The position numbers were made by a program, and so were the translations under genes. This document shows positions 17,935-27,934 of a stretch of 64,000 nt of DNA, in pieces. The notes beneath the pieces were generated by a model that saw only the letters and a program-made list of their open reading frames with translations, had not been told where the DNA came from and made no database searches. This DNA comes from Palsa-506 sp963836355 (lineage in GTDB: Bacteria; Actinomycetota; Actinomycetes; Streptosporangiales; Streptosporangiaceae). The stretch spans positions 646,210 through 710,209 of the forward strand of contig CAWIJO010000006.1 of NCBI GenBank assembly GCA_963836355.1. The letters are read 5' to 3'. Every line of letters starts with the position of its first letter. The stretch's first letter is position 1.

Positions 17935-18992
17935 GCACGATGGAACTCAACGGTCAGGTCCTGTTCCAGGCGGCCACGGCGGCCAACCGGTCACTGCTGC
18001 AGACGATCGCGCAGCTGCCGACCGACAGCGGCACTGAGGACGGCATCCCGCCCGGCGGCGTCGTCCCAGCCCAGATCGTCCGGTTCCTCGCACAGTTGCG
18101 GCTGCTCGAAGGCGTGCCGTTCAGCTACCTGGTCCCGGACGCCGAACTGATCCCGGTCGAGACGATCCGGTTCTTCTACCTCGACCGCAATGCCACCGAC
18201 GCGCTGGTGCAGGGCGCGCTGAGCGTCGGCACCGTCAACTCGGCCGACCGGGTGCAGCTGGCGCAGCTCTACCAAACGGTGCGCGATGAGGTCGACGAGG
18301 CCGAGCGGCTGGTGCGGATGAAGGACGCCGATGTGCCTACCGTCGATGCGGCCGGGCGCCCGATCGGGGCGGGCGGTCCGATCACCGGGTTCCTGTTGCG
18401 CTCGCGGCTGGTCTCGGGCTGGCCCGGCATGCACGTCCGCGCGTACTCGACCGACACCATCCCCGACGACCAGACGATCCCGGACATGGACACCAGCCCG
18501 AGCCGGGTACGCGTGCTGCGAATGGAGCGGCTGGCCCCGGCAGTACTGCTGGTCCTGTTCGACGGGGTGCCCGCGGTCGTGCACATCGAGGAACCGCGTG
18601 GCGGCATCCAGTTCGGAGTGCGGCTCAAGGATGGCGCCGATCCGAGCAGCCAGAGTGCGGTGCTGACGGTGCGCGACGTTCAGCATCCCAACAATGGACC
18701 GCTGCCGGGTGGCGGGGCGGCCCGCACCGTGCCGGTGCCGTTCCGGCCCGGCTCACCCGGCGTCATCAACATGAAGCGGCTGAACGGTTCGCTACTGGCG
18801 ATACCGCAGGCGAACATGGGCGCCACCATCGATTCGGCCGAGTTCGCCATGCAGATGCTGCGCTTCCCACTGCGGCAGGTGTTCGGCGACACCGCGAACA
18901 TCCCGCCCGGTGCCGACGCCTTCGTCGCCACCGTCAAGATCGACTCGCTGATCAAACGGTTTGCGCTCGCCCGTCGGGAGCTGGGGGGCTGA
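17931..18992 (+). CDS. 353-residue conserved protein of the large operon
   Basis: The GTG at 17931 overlaps the upstream stop (GTGA); ATG 17940 is an in-frame alternative three codons in (MELNG). The N-terminal ~60 residues are helical (LFQAATAANRSLLQTIAQLP), then comes a segment rich in aromatic and acidic residues (FSYLVPDAELIPVETIRFFYLD) and a long helix (LAQLYQTVRDEVDEAERLV). Residues ~160-260 form a beta-rich domain (RVRVLRMERLAPAVLLVLFDGVPAVVHIEEP). No known motif or signal peptide. Tight coupling on both sides suggests a fixed stoichiometry with its neighbours. Confidence 0.78.
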   Translation: MSTMELNGQVLFQAATAANRSLLQTIAQLPTDSGTEDGIPPGGVVPAQIVRFLAQLRLLEGVPFSYLVPDAELIPVETIRFFYLDRNATDALVQGALSVGTVNSADRVQLAQLYQTVRDEVDEAERLVRMKDADVPTVDAAGRPIGAGGPITGFLLRSRLVSGWPGMHVRAYSTDTIPDDQTIPDMDTSPSRVRVLRMERLAPAVLLVLFDGVPAVVHIEEPRGGIQFGVRLKDGADPSSQSAVLTVRDVQHPNNGPLPGGGAARTVPVPFRPGSPGVINMKRLNGSLLAIPQANMGATIDSAEFAMQMLRFPLRQVFGDTANIPPGADAFVATVKIDSLIKRFALARRELGG

Positions 18993-18993
18993 C

Positions 18994-21900
18994 ATGGCCG
19001 ACATCACGGTGGAGCAGATCCAGCAGGCCGCGCTGACCCCACGCTGGTCGGCACTGGCGGCGATCGGGCGGGCCGCGGCTGATCTGGACAACTACGACCA
19101 GGCCCTGATCCGCGATCCGCGCCTGCTCGTCCCGGTCAACGTCCAGGCGCTGGTCGTGCGTGCCGGGGACAACGACGGCGAAGATATGGTCCGTCTGCCG
19201 TTCCGTGACTCCGAGGCGATGCCGCCGCTGGATGTGCACGACGCGGGAACGCCCCGCGCACCAGGAGTGCACCTGCTGTGGTCGGTGCCGGCCGCCCTCG
19301 GGCACGGCACGGTGGCCGACGACCCGGCCGCGCCGGGCGATGCGTCCCGGCGCCGGCTGCAGTTGCCGGTCCTGCCCGACCGGTGGGTCGTGCTGCGGCT
19401 CGCCGTCCCGGCCGGAGCGCAGGATCCCCTGGTCACCGGCTGGGTGATCGAGGCCGACGCCGGCACGGCCACGCCGCTGGCCGACTGGCCGGCCTCCAGG
19501 GACAATACGCAAACTGTCGCCGGGCCGGCCCTCACCCCCGCGCAGCTGAACCTGCACGTCGGCGGGACCAGCTGGGCCCAGTGTTACGACGCGGCGACCG
19601 GGCGGCTGGCGCTCTACGATTCGCTCGCCGACCTGGCCGGAGCCACGCTCGAAGGCGACGCGATCTCCTACCTGGTCGCTGGCTGGTGGTCGAGCACGGC
19701 CGCCGACCCGTTGACCGGGATCGGCACCGACATCGCCTATCACCAGCGTCTCGGCGAACTCGGCTGGAACGACGTCGATCACCCGAGCAGTCAGCAGTCG
19801 CGCAGCGACGCGGGCCTCGACCGCACCAAGGCCGCGAGGACCTTTGGGTTCGACGCGGCCAGCCGGTATGCCCAGCCGGTTGCGGTCAGCAGCGACCTCG
19901 CCGTCCGGGCTGCGCGCACGGCCGGCCTGGCCGGGTCCGCGGCCCCACGGAGCATCGAGGCCGAGCCGCTGCGCCCGGCGATGAGCGGGTTCCTTCAGGA
20001 GTCCCTGACCGCCGAGCTGGTGCCACCGGCACCGACTCAGTCGACGCTGCTCACCGGCCGGCTGCACGGGGTTCCGCTCAACGGCAGTCTCGGCGGCGAC
20101 GGCCGCCCTCTTTCCGGTGCTCTGAAGCTCGTGCTCGGTGCCAGCACGCCGGATTTGGCCGCTACTGTCGCTGCGTCGGGCACCGGTTTGGGTGCCACCG
20201 ACCAGCGGGCCGCCGAGCGCCTGCTGGCCGGCTTCGCCGCCGGACTGACCATGGGGCTCGATAGCTCCGACACCTGGTCCGACGTCGACGACTACGAGCA
20301 CACGCACGGGTTCGGCTCGCTGCCGGGCGGCGTCGAGGGGGTAGATCGCTTCGTCGACAAACCGGCACCGAGCACCGATCCCGGGAGCGGCTTTCGCCCC
20401 GGCAATGTCGTCACGAACAGGGCGCCAGCGATCACGGCGACCGCTTCGGTGCTGTGGAACGCGATCGAGCGCCCGAGCGCGGTGCCGAAGCTGACGCTGG
20501 GAAGTGCCAGCCTGAAGTCGCGGGCCGGGGCGTTCGACGCCCGGGTGAACTCGGTGCCGCCGCCGGCCCCGCAGCCGCAGGACCAGGTCCGCGAGGTCAA
20601 CCGGCCGGCACCACGCTACGAGTTCCCGGCGGCGCCGGTGGTCGCTGTTGTCGGAGGCGGCCGGGCCCTGTCGGCTGTCGAGCGCGAGGAGGCCGACGGC
20701 ACGCTGATGTGCCGGCTGTCCGACCAGCTCAGCAGTGGCCATGCCGGAGTGCTCGCGGCGTCTGAACTGCTCGGCAGCATCGGCAGCGGCGCCGTGCCCG
20801 ACGAGGTGCTGGGGCTGGCCCGCGAGACTCTGGCCGAGGACCCGTACCTGTCGGGCTGGCGGGCCCGCCGGGCGTCGAGCCACGGCTTCGTCCCGGCGTC
20901 GGCAAGTGCCCGGATGCTGGCCGAGTCCGCGGTCGGCTTCAGCTATTACGCGGCCGACAACGACCGCCTCACCGATCTCACCGGCGCCCCGGTCACATCG
21001 GCGGCCAGCCGGCAACGCGCGACCGAGGGCCTGCTGCGGATGTCGGTATCGACGGGCGTGTGGCAGCACCCCGAGGGCGTGACGATGTGGGGGCAGCCGT
21101 GGCGGCCGCTCTTCTGCGACTGGGAGGTCGGCCTCGAGCTCGGCGGCCTGAACGGCTGGGAGCTTTCCGGTATCGACCTCGACCCGGGCGCTGACATCAC
21201 CATTGCGACACCGGACACGATCTCCCTGACCGGCCGCAGCCTGCTGGTGAGCGGCGTGGCCGGCACCCTGGCCGCCGCAATCGGCCGGTGGCTCACCGAC
21301 GAGCGGCAGCGCGACCTGGGCGGGCACGGGCTGGCCGACGCGGCGACCGAGGCGGCCCTGGCGCAGCTGCGCGAACTGCTGGCCAACGTCGACCTGCTCT
21401 CGGTCACCCTCGACGGGGTCCGCGAACAGCTACTCGGCCTGAACTACGACCGCGGCCTGGTCCACTCCGACGTCAACGCGCTGCCCGACGGCACCCGCCG
21501 GGCGCTGGCCACCGGTCTGCCCCGGTTGCTGCAGGCCGGGCGGATCAGCCTGATCTCGGCCCGGCTGGTCGACGCGTTCGGCCGGCTGCTGGAGCTGCCC
21601 GTCGAGGCGGTCGCGGTCCCGGAGCGCCTGGCTGACGGCGCGCCGGGCGTCCAGCGCCTGCGGCCCCGGCTCACGGCACCCGCGCGCTGGCGCTTCGACC
21701 TGGTGGACGCCACGTCGACCTCGCCGGATGCGGCGCTGGCCGGTATCGACCAGACCGACCTCAGCAAGCAGGTGACCCCGATCGCAGGGTTCCTGCTGCC
21801 TGATCACATGGACGAGTCGCTTGAGGTGTTCGCCGCGGACGGCACCCCGCTCGGCGAGGTACTGCACGACCCGTTCAGCGACGCCGTCAGCTGGGAGATC

Positions 21901-22890
21901 GCCCCCGGCCGCACCGACGTCGCCCCGGCCGCCGGACCGACCGAGGATCGGGACCCGACCCATCACCGGGTCGGCTGGATTGCTGCCGGCCTGGTCGCCG
22001 CCGACGCCACCGCCCGGCAGGGCACCCCGGGCCGGGCCGAGACTGAGTCCGCGCTGTCGGCGATGCTGCGCGCGATCGACACCACGCTGTGGACCGTCGA
22101 CCCGTTCGGCAGCCTCGGCCAGTCCCACATCGCCGGCCTGGTCGGGCGCCCGATCGCGGTCGTCGCGGCACGGCTGGCGCTGGACGTCTATTCCGATGTG
22201 GCCGACCGCGCCTACCCGGCACCGGCGCCCCCAGACACGGCCAGCCCGATCATGACCGGACGGCAGGCGGCCTACGACGCCCTGCCCGGCCTCGAGTTCG
22301 AGGTGCGGCTGGGCGAGATCACCCGCTCCGACGACGGCCTGCTCGGCTATTTCGTGGACGACGACTACGCCCACTTCCACGTCGTCGACAAGGTGATCGT
22401 GGCCGAGGCCCTGCCGAGCGGGCGCTGCCAGGGCGTGCTCGCCGACGACGCCACGCCGGCCACCACCCCGGTGCCGATCGATCATCCCTACGTCGACCCG
22501 ACCGGTGTGCTGCGCATCCATCCCGGCCAGACTGTGCGGCTGACGCTGCTGATGCATCCGGGCGGCAAGGTCTACCTGACCTCGGGCGTGCTGCCCCGAG
22601 TCAGCAAGACGCTGGCCCGCGACTGGGTCGATCCCGGCCTGTCCGTGCTGGCGCCATCGCTGCGCTGCGGGCCGCTGCTGATCGACGCCGACAAAGTCCG
22701 GCTGCCCAAGGTGGCCTCCTTCCCGGCCGATCAGCTCTTCACCCGCCGCGACACCCCGGCGACCTGGAAGGACGACCCGATCCTGGCCGCCACCCAGGCG
22801 GCGCTGCTGCCCGACACCGCACCCGAGGTCCAGGAGGGCTGGGTGCGGATCAACCCGAATCCGGCTCCGCCGGCCGGCGGTGGCTCATGA
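18994..22890 (+). CDS. 1,298-residue conserved protein of the large operon
   Basis: The ATG at 18994 lies one base after the previous stop and follows GGGGGG; a TTG start 11 codons earlier is open but less likely. Near residues 60-130 it has PLDVHDAGTPRAPGVHLLWSVPAAL, LPVLPDRWVVLRLAVPAG and TGWVIEAD. I recall this 'GVHLxWxLPxAL ... PxxPDRWLVxR ... WVxExD' block as a marker of a recurring uncharacterised family. The rest is long mixed alpha/beta sequence without recognisable catalytic residues, ending in a Pro-rich VRINPNPAPPAGGGS tail. No signal peptide. The stop overlaps an ATG (ATGA at 22887) belonging to the next coding unit. Confidence 0.8.
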   Translation: MADITVEQIQQAALTPRWSALAAIGRAAADLDNYDQALIRDPRLLVPVNVQALVVRAGDNDGEDMVRLPFRDSEAMPPLDVHDAGTPRAPGVHLLWSVPAALGHGTVADDPAAPGDASRRRLQLPVLPDRWVVLRLAVPAGAQDPLVTGWVIEADAGTATPLADWPASRDNTQTVAGPALTPAQLNLHVGGTSWAQCYDAATGRLALYDSLADLAGATLEGDAISYLVAGWWSSTAADPLTGIGTDIAYHQRLGELGWNDVDHPSSQQSRSDAGLDRTKAARTFGFDAASRYAQPVAVSSDLAVRAARTAGLAGSAAPRSIEAEPLRPAMSGFLQESLTAELVPPAPTQSTLLTGRLHGVPLNGSLGGDGRPLSGALKLVLGASTPDLAATVAASGTGLGATDQRAAERLLAGFAAGLTMGLDSSDTWSDVDDYEHTHGFGSLPGGVEGVDRFVDKPAPSTDPGSGFRPGNVVTNRAPAITATASVLWNAIERPSAVPKLTLGSASLKSRAGAFDARVNSVPPPAPQPQDQVREVNRPAPRYEFPAAPVVAVVGGGRALSAVEREEADGTLMCRLSDQLSSGHAGVLAASELLGSIGSGAVPDEVLGLARETLAEDPYLSGWRARRASSHGFVPASASARMLAESAVGFSYYAADNDRLTDLTGAPVTSAASRQRATEGLLRMSVSTGVWQHPEGVTMWGQPWRPLFCDWEVGLELGGLNGWELSGIDLDPGADITIATPDTISLTGRSLLVSGVAGTLAAAIGRWLTDERQRDLGGHGLADAATEAALAQLRELLANVDLLSVTLDGVREQLLGLNYDRGLVHSDVNALPDGTRRALATGLPRLLQAGRISLISARLVDAFGRLLELPVEAVAVPERLADGAPGVQRLRPRLTAPARWRFDLVDATSTSPDAALAGIDQTDLSKQVTPIAGFLLPDHMDESLEVFAADGTPLGEVLHDPFSDAVSWEIAPGRTDVAPAAGPTEDRDPTHHRVGWIAAGLVAADATARQGTPGRAETESALSAMLRAIDTTLWTVDPFGSLGQSHIAGLVGRPIAVVAARLALDVYSDVADRAYPAPAPPDTASPIMTGRQAAYDALPGLEFEVRLGEITRSDDGLLGYFVDDDYAHFHVVDKVIVAEALPSGRCQGVLADDATPATTPVPIDHPYVDPTGVLRIHPGQTVRLTLLMHPGGKVYLTSGVLPRVSKTLARDWVDPGLSVLAPSLRCGPLLIDADKVRLPKVASFPADQLFTRRDTPATWKDDPILAATQAALLPDTAPEVQEGWVRINPNPAPPAGGGS

Positions 22891-23058
22891 CCCGCTACGA
22901 CTGGCCGCGGGCGCCGTTCAGCCGCGATGACCCGAGCGGCCGCGCGGCTCATTCGGCTCGCGTCCGCCCGGCCAGCACCCCGGCGATAACGGCCGTGACA
23001 GAATCCGGCTCCCGCGCCCGGGGCCAAACGGGCGGCGCCAGCGCGGCGCACCCGCCGG

Positions 23059-26000
23059 GTGGCCGCGCGCACCCTGGGCGATACCCCCTTGCCGACCGGA
23101 AGCAACCTGTGGGTGCCCATCGGGCCGTCGGTCACCGTCAAGGGCCAGGCGAGCGGCGACCCGAACGTGGCCGGCCGCGTCCGCGACCTGCAGGTCCACC
23201 CGGGCGGCGGTCAGCGGGTCTACGCAGCCAGCGCGTCGGGCGGTTGCTGGTTCTCACCCGATGCCGGCGAGACCTGGCGGCCGCTGGACGACTTCGTCAG
23301 CTCGGACCGGCTGTCGGTCGGCGAGATCGCCTCCGCCCTGGCCTGTGGCTCGGTCCACGTCATGTGGGGGGACGAAGCCGACGGTTCGCAGGATGAAGTC
23401 TGGCTCGGCACTGGCGAGCCGACGATGTACCAGGGCGGCCCTGGCGGCGCCTTCAACCCGGGCCTGCCAGGCGGCAAGCTGCGCGGCATTGGGCTGCTGC
23501 ACGCCACCGGCCCCGCGACCGGCGGTGCCTGGGATGTCGAGACCGCGGCCAGCGGCGACGGTAACGCGCCTGACTCACTGCGCGGGCACGCCACCTACCG
23601 CGTCACCGGCGATCCAGGCGATCCAGGTCAGCTGGTCGCCGGGACGACCAACGGCCTGTACCTCAAGCCGTCCGGCGGCACCTGGGGCCGGGTCGCGACC
23701 TGGCCCATGAGCGATATCACGCACCCCATCGACGTAGTGATGAACCGGCTGACCGGGCCGGACCGGGTGCGCATCTGGGTAGCAGCGGCCAGCGCGCTGT
23801 ACATGGCCGAGGCCGCGGTCTCGCCTGGCACGCCGATCGATCCGGCCACGCTGAGCTTCACCTCGATCGAGGTGAAGGGAGTGCTTGCACCGCCCGGCGG
23901 ACGCTCGCGGATGACGCTGGCGATGTCAGGCGACGGTGCCACTTTGTACCTGCTGGGCCAGCGGCCAGCCCGACCCGCCGAGACGCCCCGCAAGGTTCCG
24001 GCTGCCTTTCTCTGGTCGGTCAACGCGGCGGACAAAACGCCGACCGCCTCCGGTATTGAGGGCGTGCCGCCGGACATGTTCGGCACGCAGGCCGACTACG
24101 ACATGTGCGTCGCCGTGCATCCCGCCCACCCGACCCGGGTCTACGTGGGCGGCTGCTTTGTCGCCACCGGCGGCACCTACAACGCCGCGGTGTACCGGCT
24201 TGAAGTGACCGGCGCCACCGCGGCGCCGACGCTGGTGGGCACAGGTATCCATGCCGACGACCACGTCATCCGGATCGGGCCGGCCGGTGCGCATGCCCCG
24301 AAGCGGGCGGTATGGGTCGGCTGCGACGGCGGCCTGTTCCGTTCGGATCAGGACGGCGACGACGGCACGTTCCTCGCGCGCAACAACGGCCTGGCCGTCC
24401 TTCAGCCGGGTTACGTGGCCAGCCATGCCACCAACGCGGGGATCGTCGCGGCCGGCTTCCAGGACAACGGCACAGCGGTCCGGGTGGGTGACACGGTCTG
24501 GGAGGAGAAGTTCCAGGGCGACGGCGGGGGCGTGATCTATGACCCGACCGGCGCCAGCCGCTACTTCCGGCAGTACATCCACGCCGACTGGCAGGCCAAT
24601 GACGGCGGCATCCGGCCCGTGCTGCGCCGCGGTGCGTGGCTCACGGCCAAAGCGACCCAGCTCAAGCAGCAGACCTCGGAGACGATCGAGAACTCCGCCG
24701 CCGCCTTCTACTCCGGCGCGGATGCAGTGATCCACGGCGGCCTGACCCATCTGGCCTTCGGCACCGACCGCGTCTGGTATTCCACTGACTGGTCGCGCAA
24801 CTGGGTCACCTTGCCCAGCGCGAAGGACCCCCGCGGCGGTGACAATCCCGACCTTGACCAGGACGTGCTGCATCCTGGCCAGCCCGGCACCTACAGCGAC
24901 GAAGTCGGATCGACCGAATGCTGCAACAAACCCTACGAAGGTTCCTTCACCCAGGGCATCTCGACCGAGGCCGATGGCATCCTGGCGGTCAAGTTTGCTG
25001 CGACCTCCGATGCGGCCAACCACACGCTGCGGGCGCTGGCGCTGTACGCCAAGAGCCTGGTCTGGCTGACCGGTACGCGCGCTGTCGCAGGGTCCGGCGC
25101 GTTCGCCTGGGCGCCGGTCCCCACGGCCGGATCGGCGCAGCTGCAGGCCTTTCGCCGGGCGAACAACGCCGCCGAGACCGCACTTGTCCACGACGGCAAG
25201 CCACTGACGTTCATGCCGGCGGTGGGATTGGCCAGCGACCTCGCCGTGCACGACCCGACCCGCGGCGACATCGGCTCGGTGTACATCACGACGATCGGCG
25301 CCCCTGGTTTCCCGGCCGGCGCCGCGAGCGGTGATGTCGACACGCTGTACTTTTTCGACGGCAAGGCGACCTGGTATCCGTGCGGCGTGCGCCGCGCCGC
25401 ACCGAACACGTCCTGGACCACCACGCAGGTCACGGCGCCCGCGCTGGGTGTTGTCGTCGACCCCGATGACCGCGGCACCGTTTATGTCGCCACTAGCGTC
25501 GGCGTGCTCAAAGGCACACTGACCATCGGCGACGACGGTGCGGGCAATGCCACCTACACCTGGGTGTGGGCTCAGTTCGTCAACGGGCTGCCCGAAGCGG
25601 CCGTGCAGGACCTCTCGATCCACAGCTACTCGGGAGTGAAGCTGCTGCGGGCGGCGCTAGCCTCCCGCGGGGTGTGGGAGACCGACCTGGCCAACATAGC
25701 TGCGCCTGAGTCGACCTACCTGCGGCTTTACCCGAGCGACACCCGCCGCCGCGTACCGACGCCGCTGGCCGGCCCGACCTCAGCCGGGGAAGAGACCACG
25801 CCGACGTGGGACAACAGTCCCGATATCGTCGTCGACCTGACGGGCACCGCCCGGACCAGCCCGCCGACTGAGTCCGAGCTGTACAAGATGGCCAAGGACC
25901 AGATCGCCGGCTTCACCGGTAAGGCGCTGATCCAGGGCAGGCATCCGGTGGTGCACGTACTGGTGCATCGCCGGGCGGCGTCGGTCGCTGCCGGCACTGA

Positions 26001-26403
26001 CGTCCGGGTCGCACTCATGATCCACGAGATGAGCGGCAGCGACCCCGTGCCGCTGGGCAGCGTGTGGCCGGCGCTGGTCGCGGCGGCATCGGCCACCACC
26101 CAGCCGACTTCGCTTCCTGACGGGTGGCGGCCGGCCGGGGCGACGCTGTGGCAGAACCTCGCCGGGCCGCTCGAACCGCGCATGCCGCGCGCGGTCAGCT
26201 TCCAGGTCGACTTGTCGGGTGAGTCCGACGGCACGGTATTCGCACTGGTGGCCATCGTGCTGTCGGCCTCGGCCACCGAGAAGATCACCGCGGACGATCT
26301 GAAGGTGGTCGCGACCGCCACCACGGTGAGCACCGTTGCTGGTCTGGTGCAGAACACTGCGCACGTGGCGGCCAAGTCGATCGAACTCGATACCCCGCTC
26401 TGA
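23059..26403 (+). CDS. BNR/sortilin-like beta-propeller protein
   Basis: 1,114 residues from the GTG at 23059. The N-terminus reads LWVPIGPSVTVKGQA and leads into propeller blades with BNR/Asp-box features: GGCWFSPDAGETWRPL (residues ~55-70), DEVWLGTGEPT, VWVGCDGGLFRSDQDGD, GFQDNGTAVRVGDTVW then EKFQGDGGGVIYDP. Such two-ring propellers bind glycans or proteins, or in xyloglucanases cleave glycans; the catalytic Asp pair is not identifiable here. A beta-sandwich-like C-terminal domain covers residues ~880-1114. The coupled ATG at 22887 opens MTRYDWPRAPFSRDD in a different frame, and the propeller frame also looks coding upstream of 23059, so the true start may be 22887 followed by a frameshift. 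Confidence 0.8.
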   Translation: MAARTLGDTPLPTGSNLWVPIGPSVTVKGQASGDPNVAGRVRDLQVHPGGGQRVYAASASGGCWFSPDAGETWRPLDDFVSSDRLSVGEIASALACGSVHVMWGDEADGSQDEVWLGTGEPTMYQGGPGGAFNPGLPGGKLRGIGLLHATGPATGGAWDVETAASGDGNAPDSLRGHATYRVTGDPGDPGQLVAGTTNGLYLKPSGGTWGRVATWPMSDITHPIDVVMNRLTGPDRVRIWVAAASALYMAEAAVSPGTPIDPATLSFTSIEVKGVLAPPGGRSRMTLAMSGDGATLYLLGQRPARPAETPRKVPAAFLWSVNAADKTPTASGIEGVPPDMFGTQADYDMCVAVHPAHPTRVYVGGCFVATGGTYNAAVYRLEVTGATAAPTLVGTGIHADDHVIRIGPAGAHAPKRAVWVGCDGGLFRSDQDGDDGTFLARNNGLAVLQPGYVASHATNAGIVAAGFQDNGTAVRVGDTVWEEKFQGDGGGVIYDPTGASRYFRQYIHADWQANDGGIRPVLRRGAWLTAKATQLKQQTSETIENSAAAFYSGADAVIHGGLTHLAFGTDRVWYSTDWSRNWVTLPSAKDPRGGDNPDLDQDVLHPGQPGTYSDEVGSTECCNKPYEGSFTQGISTEADGILAVKFAATSDAANHTLRALALYAKSLVWLTGTRAVAGSGAFAWAPVPTAGSAQLQAFRRANNAAETALVHDGKPLTFMPAVGLASDLAVHDPTRGDIGSVYITTIGAPGFPAGAASGDVDTLYFFDGKATWYPCGVRRAAPNTSWTTTQVTAPALGVVVDPDDRGTVYVATSVGVLKGTLTIGDDGAGNATYTWVWAQFVNGLPEAAVQDLSIHSYSGVKLLRAALASRGVWETDLANIAAPESTYLRLYPSDTRRRVPTPLAGPTSAGEETTPTWDNSPDIVVDLTGTARTSPPTESELYKMAKDQIAGFTGKALIQGRHPVVHVLVHRRAASVAAGTDVRVALMIHEMSGSDPVPLGSVWPALVAAASATTQPTSLPDGWRPAGATLWQNLAGPLEPRMPRAVSFQVDLSGESDGTVFALVAIVLSASATEKITADDLKVVATATTVSTVAGLVQNTAHVAAKSIELDTPL

Positions 26404-26414
26404 GAGGCAGGAAC

Positions 26415-26636
26415 ATGCGCAAGCGGTTCTACATCGAGGTGGCTTTGGCTGCGGCCACCTTCGTCCTCGCTGTCGTGACCCTGATCAATCAGGAATGGAT
26501 CGAGGCAGTCTTCGGCGTCGACCCAGACCACGGAAACGGCTCGCTCGAATGGATCATGGTCGGCGCACTGGCCGTCGCGACCGTTGTGTTCGGACTGCTG
26601 GCCTTCAGCGAGCGCCGCCGCGCATCCCTGGCCTGA
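26415..26636 (+). CDS. 73-residue membrane protein ending the large operon
   Basis: The ATG at 26415 is 11 bases after the propeller gene stop, with AGGCAGG as a ribosome site. Two predicted membrane helices: residues ~7-25 (VALAAATFVLAVVTLI) and ~47-66 (IMVGALAVATVVFGLLAF), with a short loop containing EAVFGVDPDHGNGS and a positively charged C-terminus (ERRRASLA). It is the only clear membrane protein of the operon and may be the membrane tether, which is inference. Confidence 0.75.
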   Translation: MRKRFYIEVALAAATFVLAVVTLINQEWIEAVFGVDPDHGNGSLEWIMVGALAVATVVFGLLAFSERRRASLA

Positions 26637-26699
26637 AACTGTGAGGTGCCAGAACTCGTGCAGAGCATCTGACCTGGACTTCTAGTCTCGGTGCTCGTG

Positions 26700-27225
26700 A
26701 TCTTCCGCCTCGCCTATCTGCTCATGGACCGGGCCGCCACCGCCACCCAGCAGCAGGCACTGGAACTGTTCGGCGAACTCGGCGACCGGTACGGCCAGGC
26801 TCATGTCCTCAACGGGCCAGGCGTCGTGCAACGGCTGACCGGTGGCTACGCTGCCGCCGCCAGCCAGCCGCCAGCAGGCACTCGAGCTGTTCCGCGAATT
26901 CGGCGCACGGCTCGGCCAGGCCGTAACACTGAACAGCCTCGCTGAGCTACTGTCCCGATCCTCGGCCGACCAGCAAGCCCGCGAACACCACGCCCAGGCC
27001 CTTGCCATCGCCCGCGACCTCGGCGCTCCCTGGAGGAGGCACGCGCGCTGGAAGGCATCGGCTGCTGCACCTCCAGGACGGCAACCCCAGCGAAGGCGCC
27101 CCGCGCTTGCGGCAGGCACTCGCTATCTACCAGCGCATCGGAGCCCCCGATGCCCAGCGCGTCCAGGAAACCCTCCTCACCCATCGCACCAAGGCGGGCA
27201 ACCTGACCCCGGCTCCCGAACGGTG
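26700..27225 (+). pseudogene. Decayed tetratricopeptide-repeat protein (AfsR/SARP-type C-terminus)
   Basis: Three successive frames encode consecutive pieces of a TPR array: QQALELFGELGDRYGQAHVL (from ~26750), then after a frameshift near 26868 QQALELFREFGARLGQAVTL and HHAQALAIARDLGAPW, then after a second shift near 27040 LHLQDGNPSEGAPRLRQALA and IYQRIGAPDAQRVQETLL. The repeat spacing and the 'LFxxLGDRxGQAxAL' pattern are those of the C-terminal TPRs of large actinobacterial AfsR-like regulators. The DNA-binding and NB-ARC parts are missing, so this is a truncated and twice frameshifted remnant. Confidence 0.7.
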
Positions 27226-27934
27226 ACAGCCATCAATCTTGCCGTGAGGCAAGCCCGGCATGAGCTGGCCGGGATGGATACGGGCCTCCGCTGCCAAGGC
27301 GAGTGCCGACACCGACGGCCGCCGAGAGCGCCCTGCGCGCGCCCAGGCCGACGAGGCTGCTAAATACCTCTCGCTGCGTGAGCGCCGCGCGCGTGCGGCC
27401 GGGAGGGACAGCGATGAGGTGGAACGGATGCATCTGACCGCTGCAGTGGCGAGATGAACGCTGCACTTGCCCCGCGCAGACAGATGCGGGTGTCAAGCAG
27501 CACCAGAACTGACGGTTCTGCGCGAATCAGCCACAGCGACTTCGCCATCGACAATCAACGCATAGTCAGCGATCTGCCGTCATCCAAGGCTGGCGCAACT
27601 GCTGTTCTCACTTTGCGTAGCCCATGGCCTGCCCAGCATCCAGGTCCTGGCAGCTCCACGGGACTGGCAGATCCGCCAGCTTGGCCTGCCTGGCGCCGGT
27701 CACACCGGCTGGGGCAGAGGCGCACAGCGGGATCCAGGCGCTGTTTTCACCCCGGCCACGCCGGGCACGACAGCACTCGGCGGATACCGCAAGACCGCAA
27801 GGGACGGGGATCGTCTGCCGGGAGTGGACTTTGGCTGACGGCGCAGCACTGGCGGTAATGCGCAGCGCAGCGCGCGGCCGGTTTCCAAGCGAAGTCGCTC
27901 GATTGGCAACGGCCCGGCAGCACGGCCCGGTATT
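27226..27934. other. Non-coding or degenerate stretch
   Basis: About 700 bases between the TPR remnant and the metallopeptidase-like gene. A 65-codon frame at 27260-27457 (ending YLSLRERRARAAGRDSDEVERM) could be a small gene or fragment, but I cannot place it. I see no other supportable feature. Confidence 0.4.

Noticed and set aside
18952..21327. 791-residue minus-strand frame
   Set aside because: Shadow of the 1,298-residue operon gene; no domain, Arg/Gln/Gly-rich composition.
23926..25623. 565-residue minus-strand frame
   Set aside because: Shadow of the propeller gene, whose plus-strand frame has BNR features throughout.
5096..26636. Contractile injection system or phage tail cluster as explanation of the large operon
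   Set aside because: I see no sheath, tube, baseplate wedge, LysM spike or AAA+ ATPase signature in any of the seven products.
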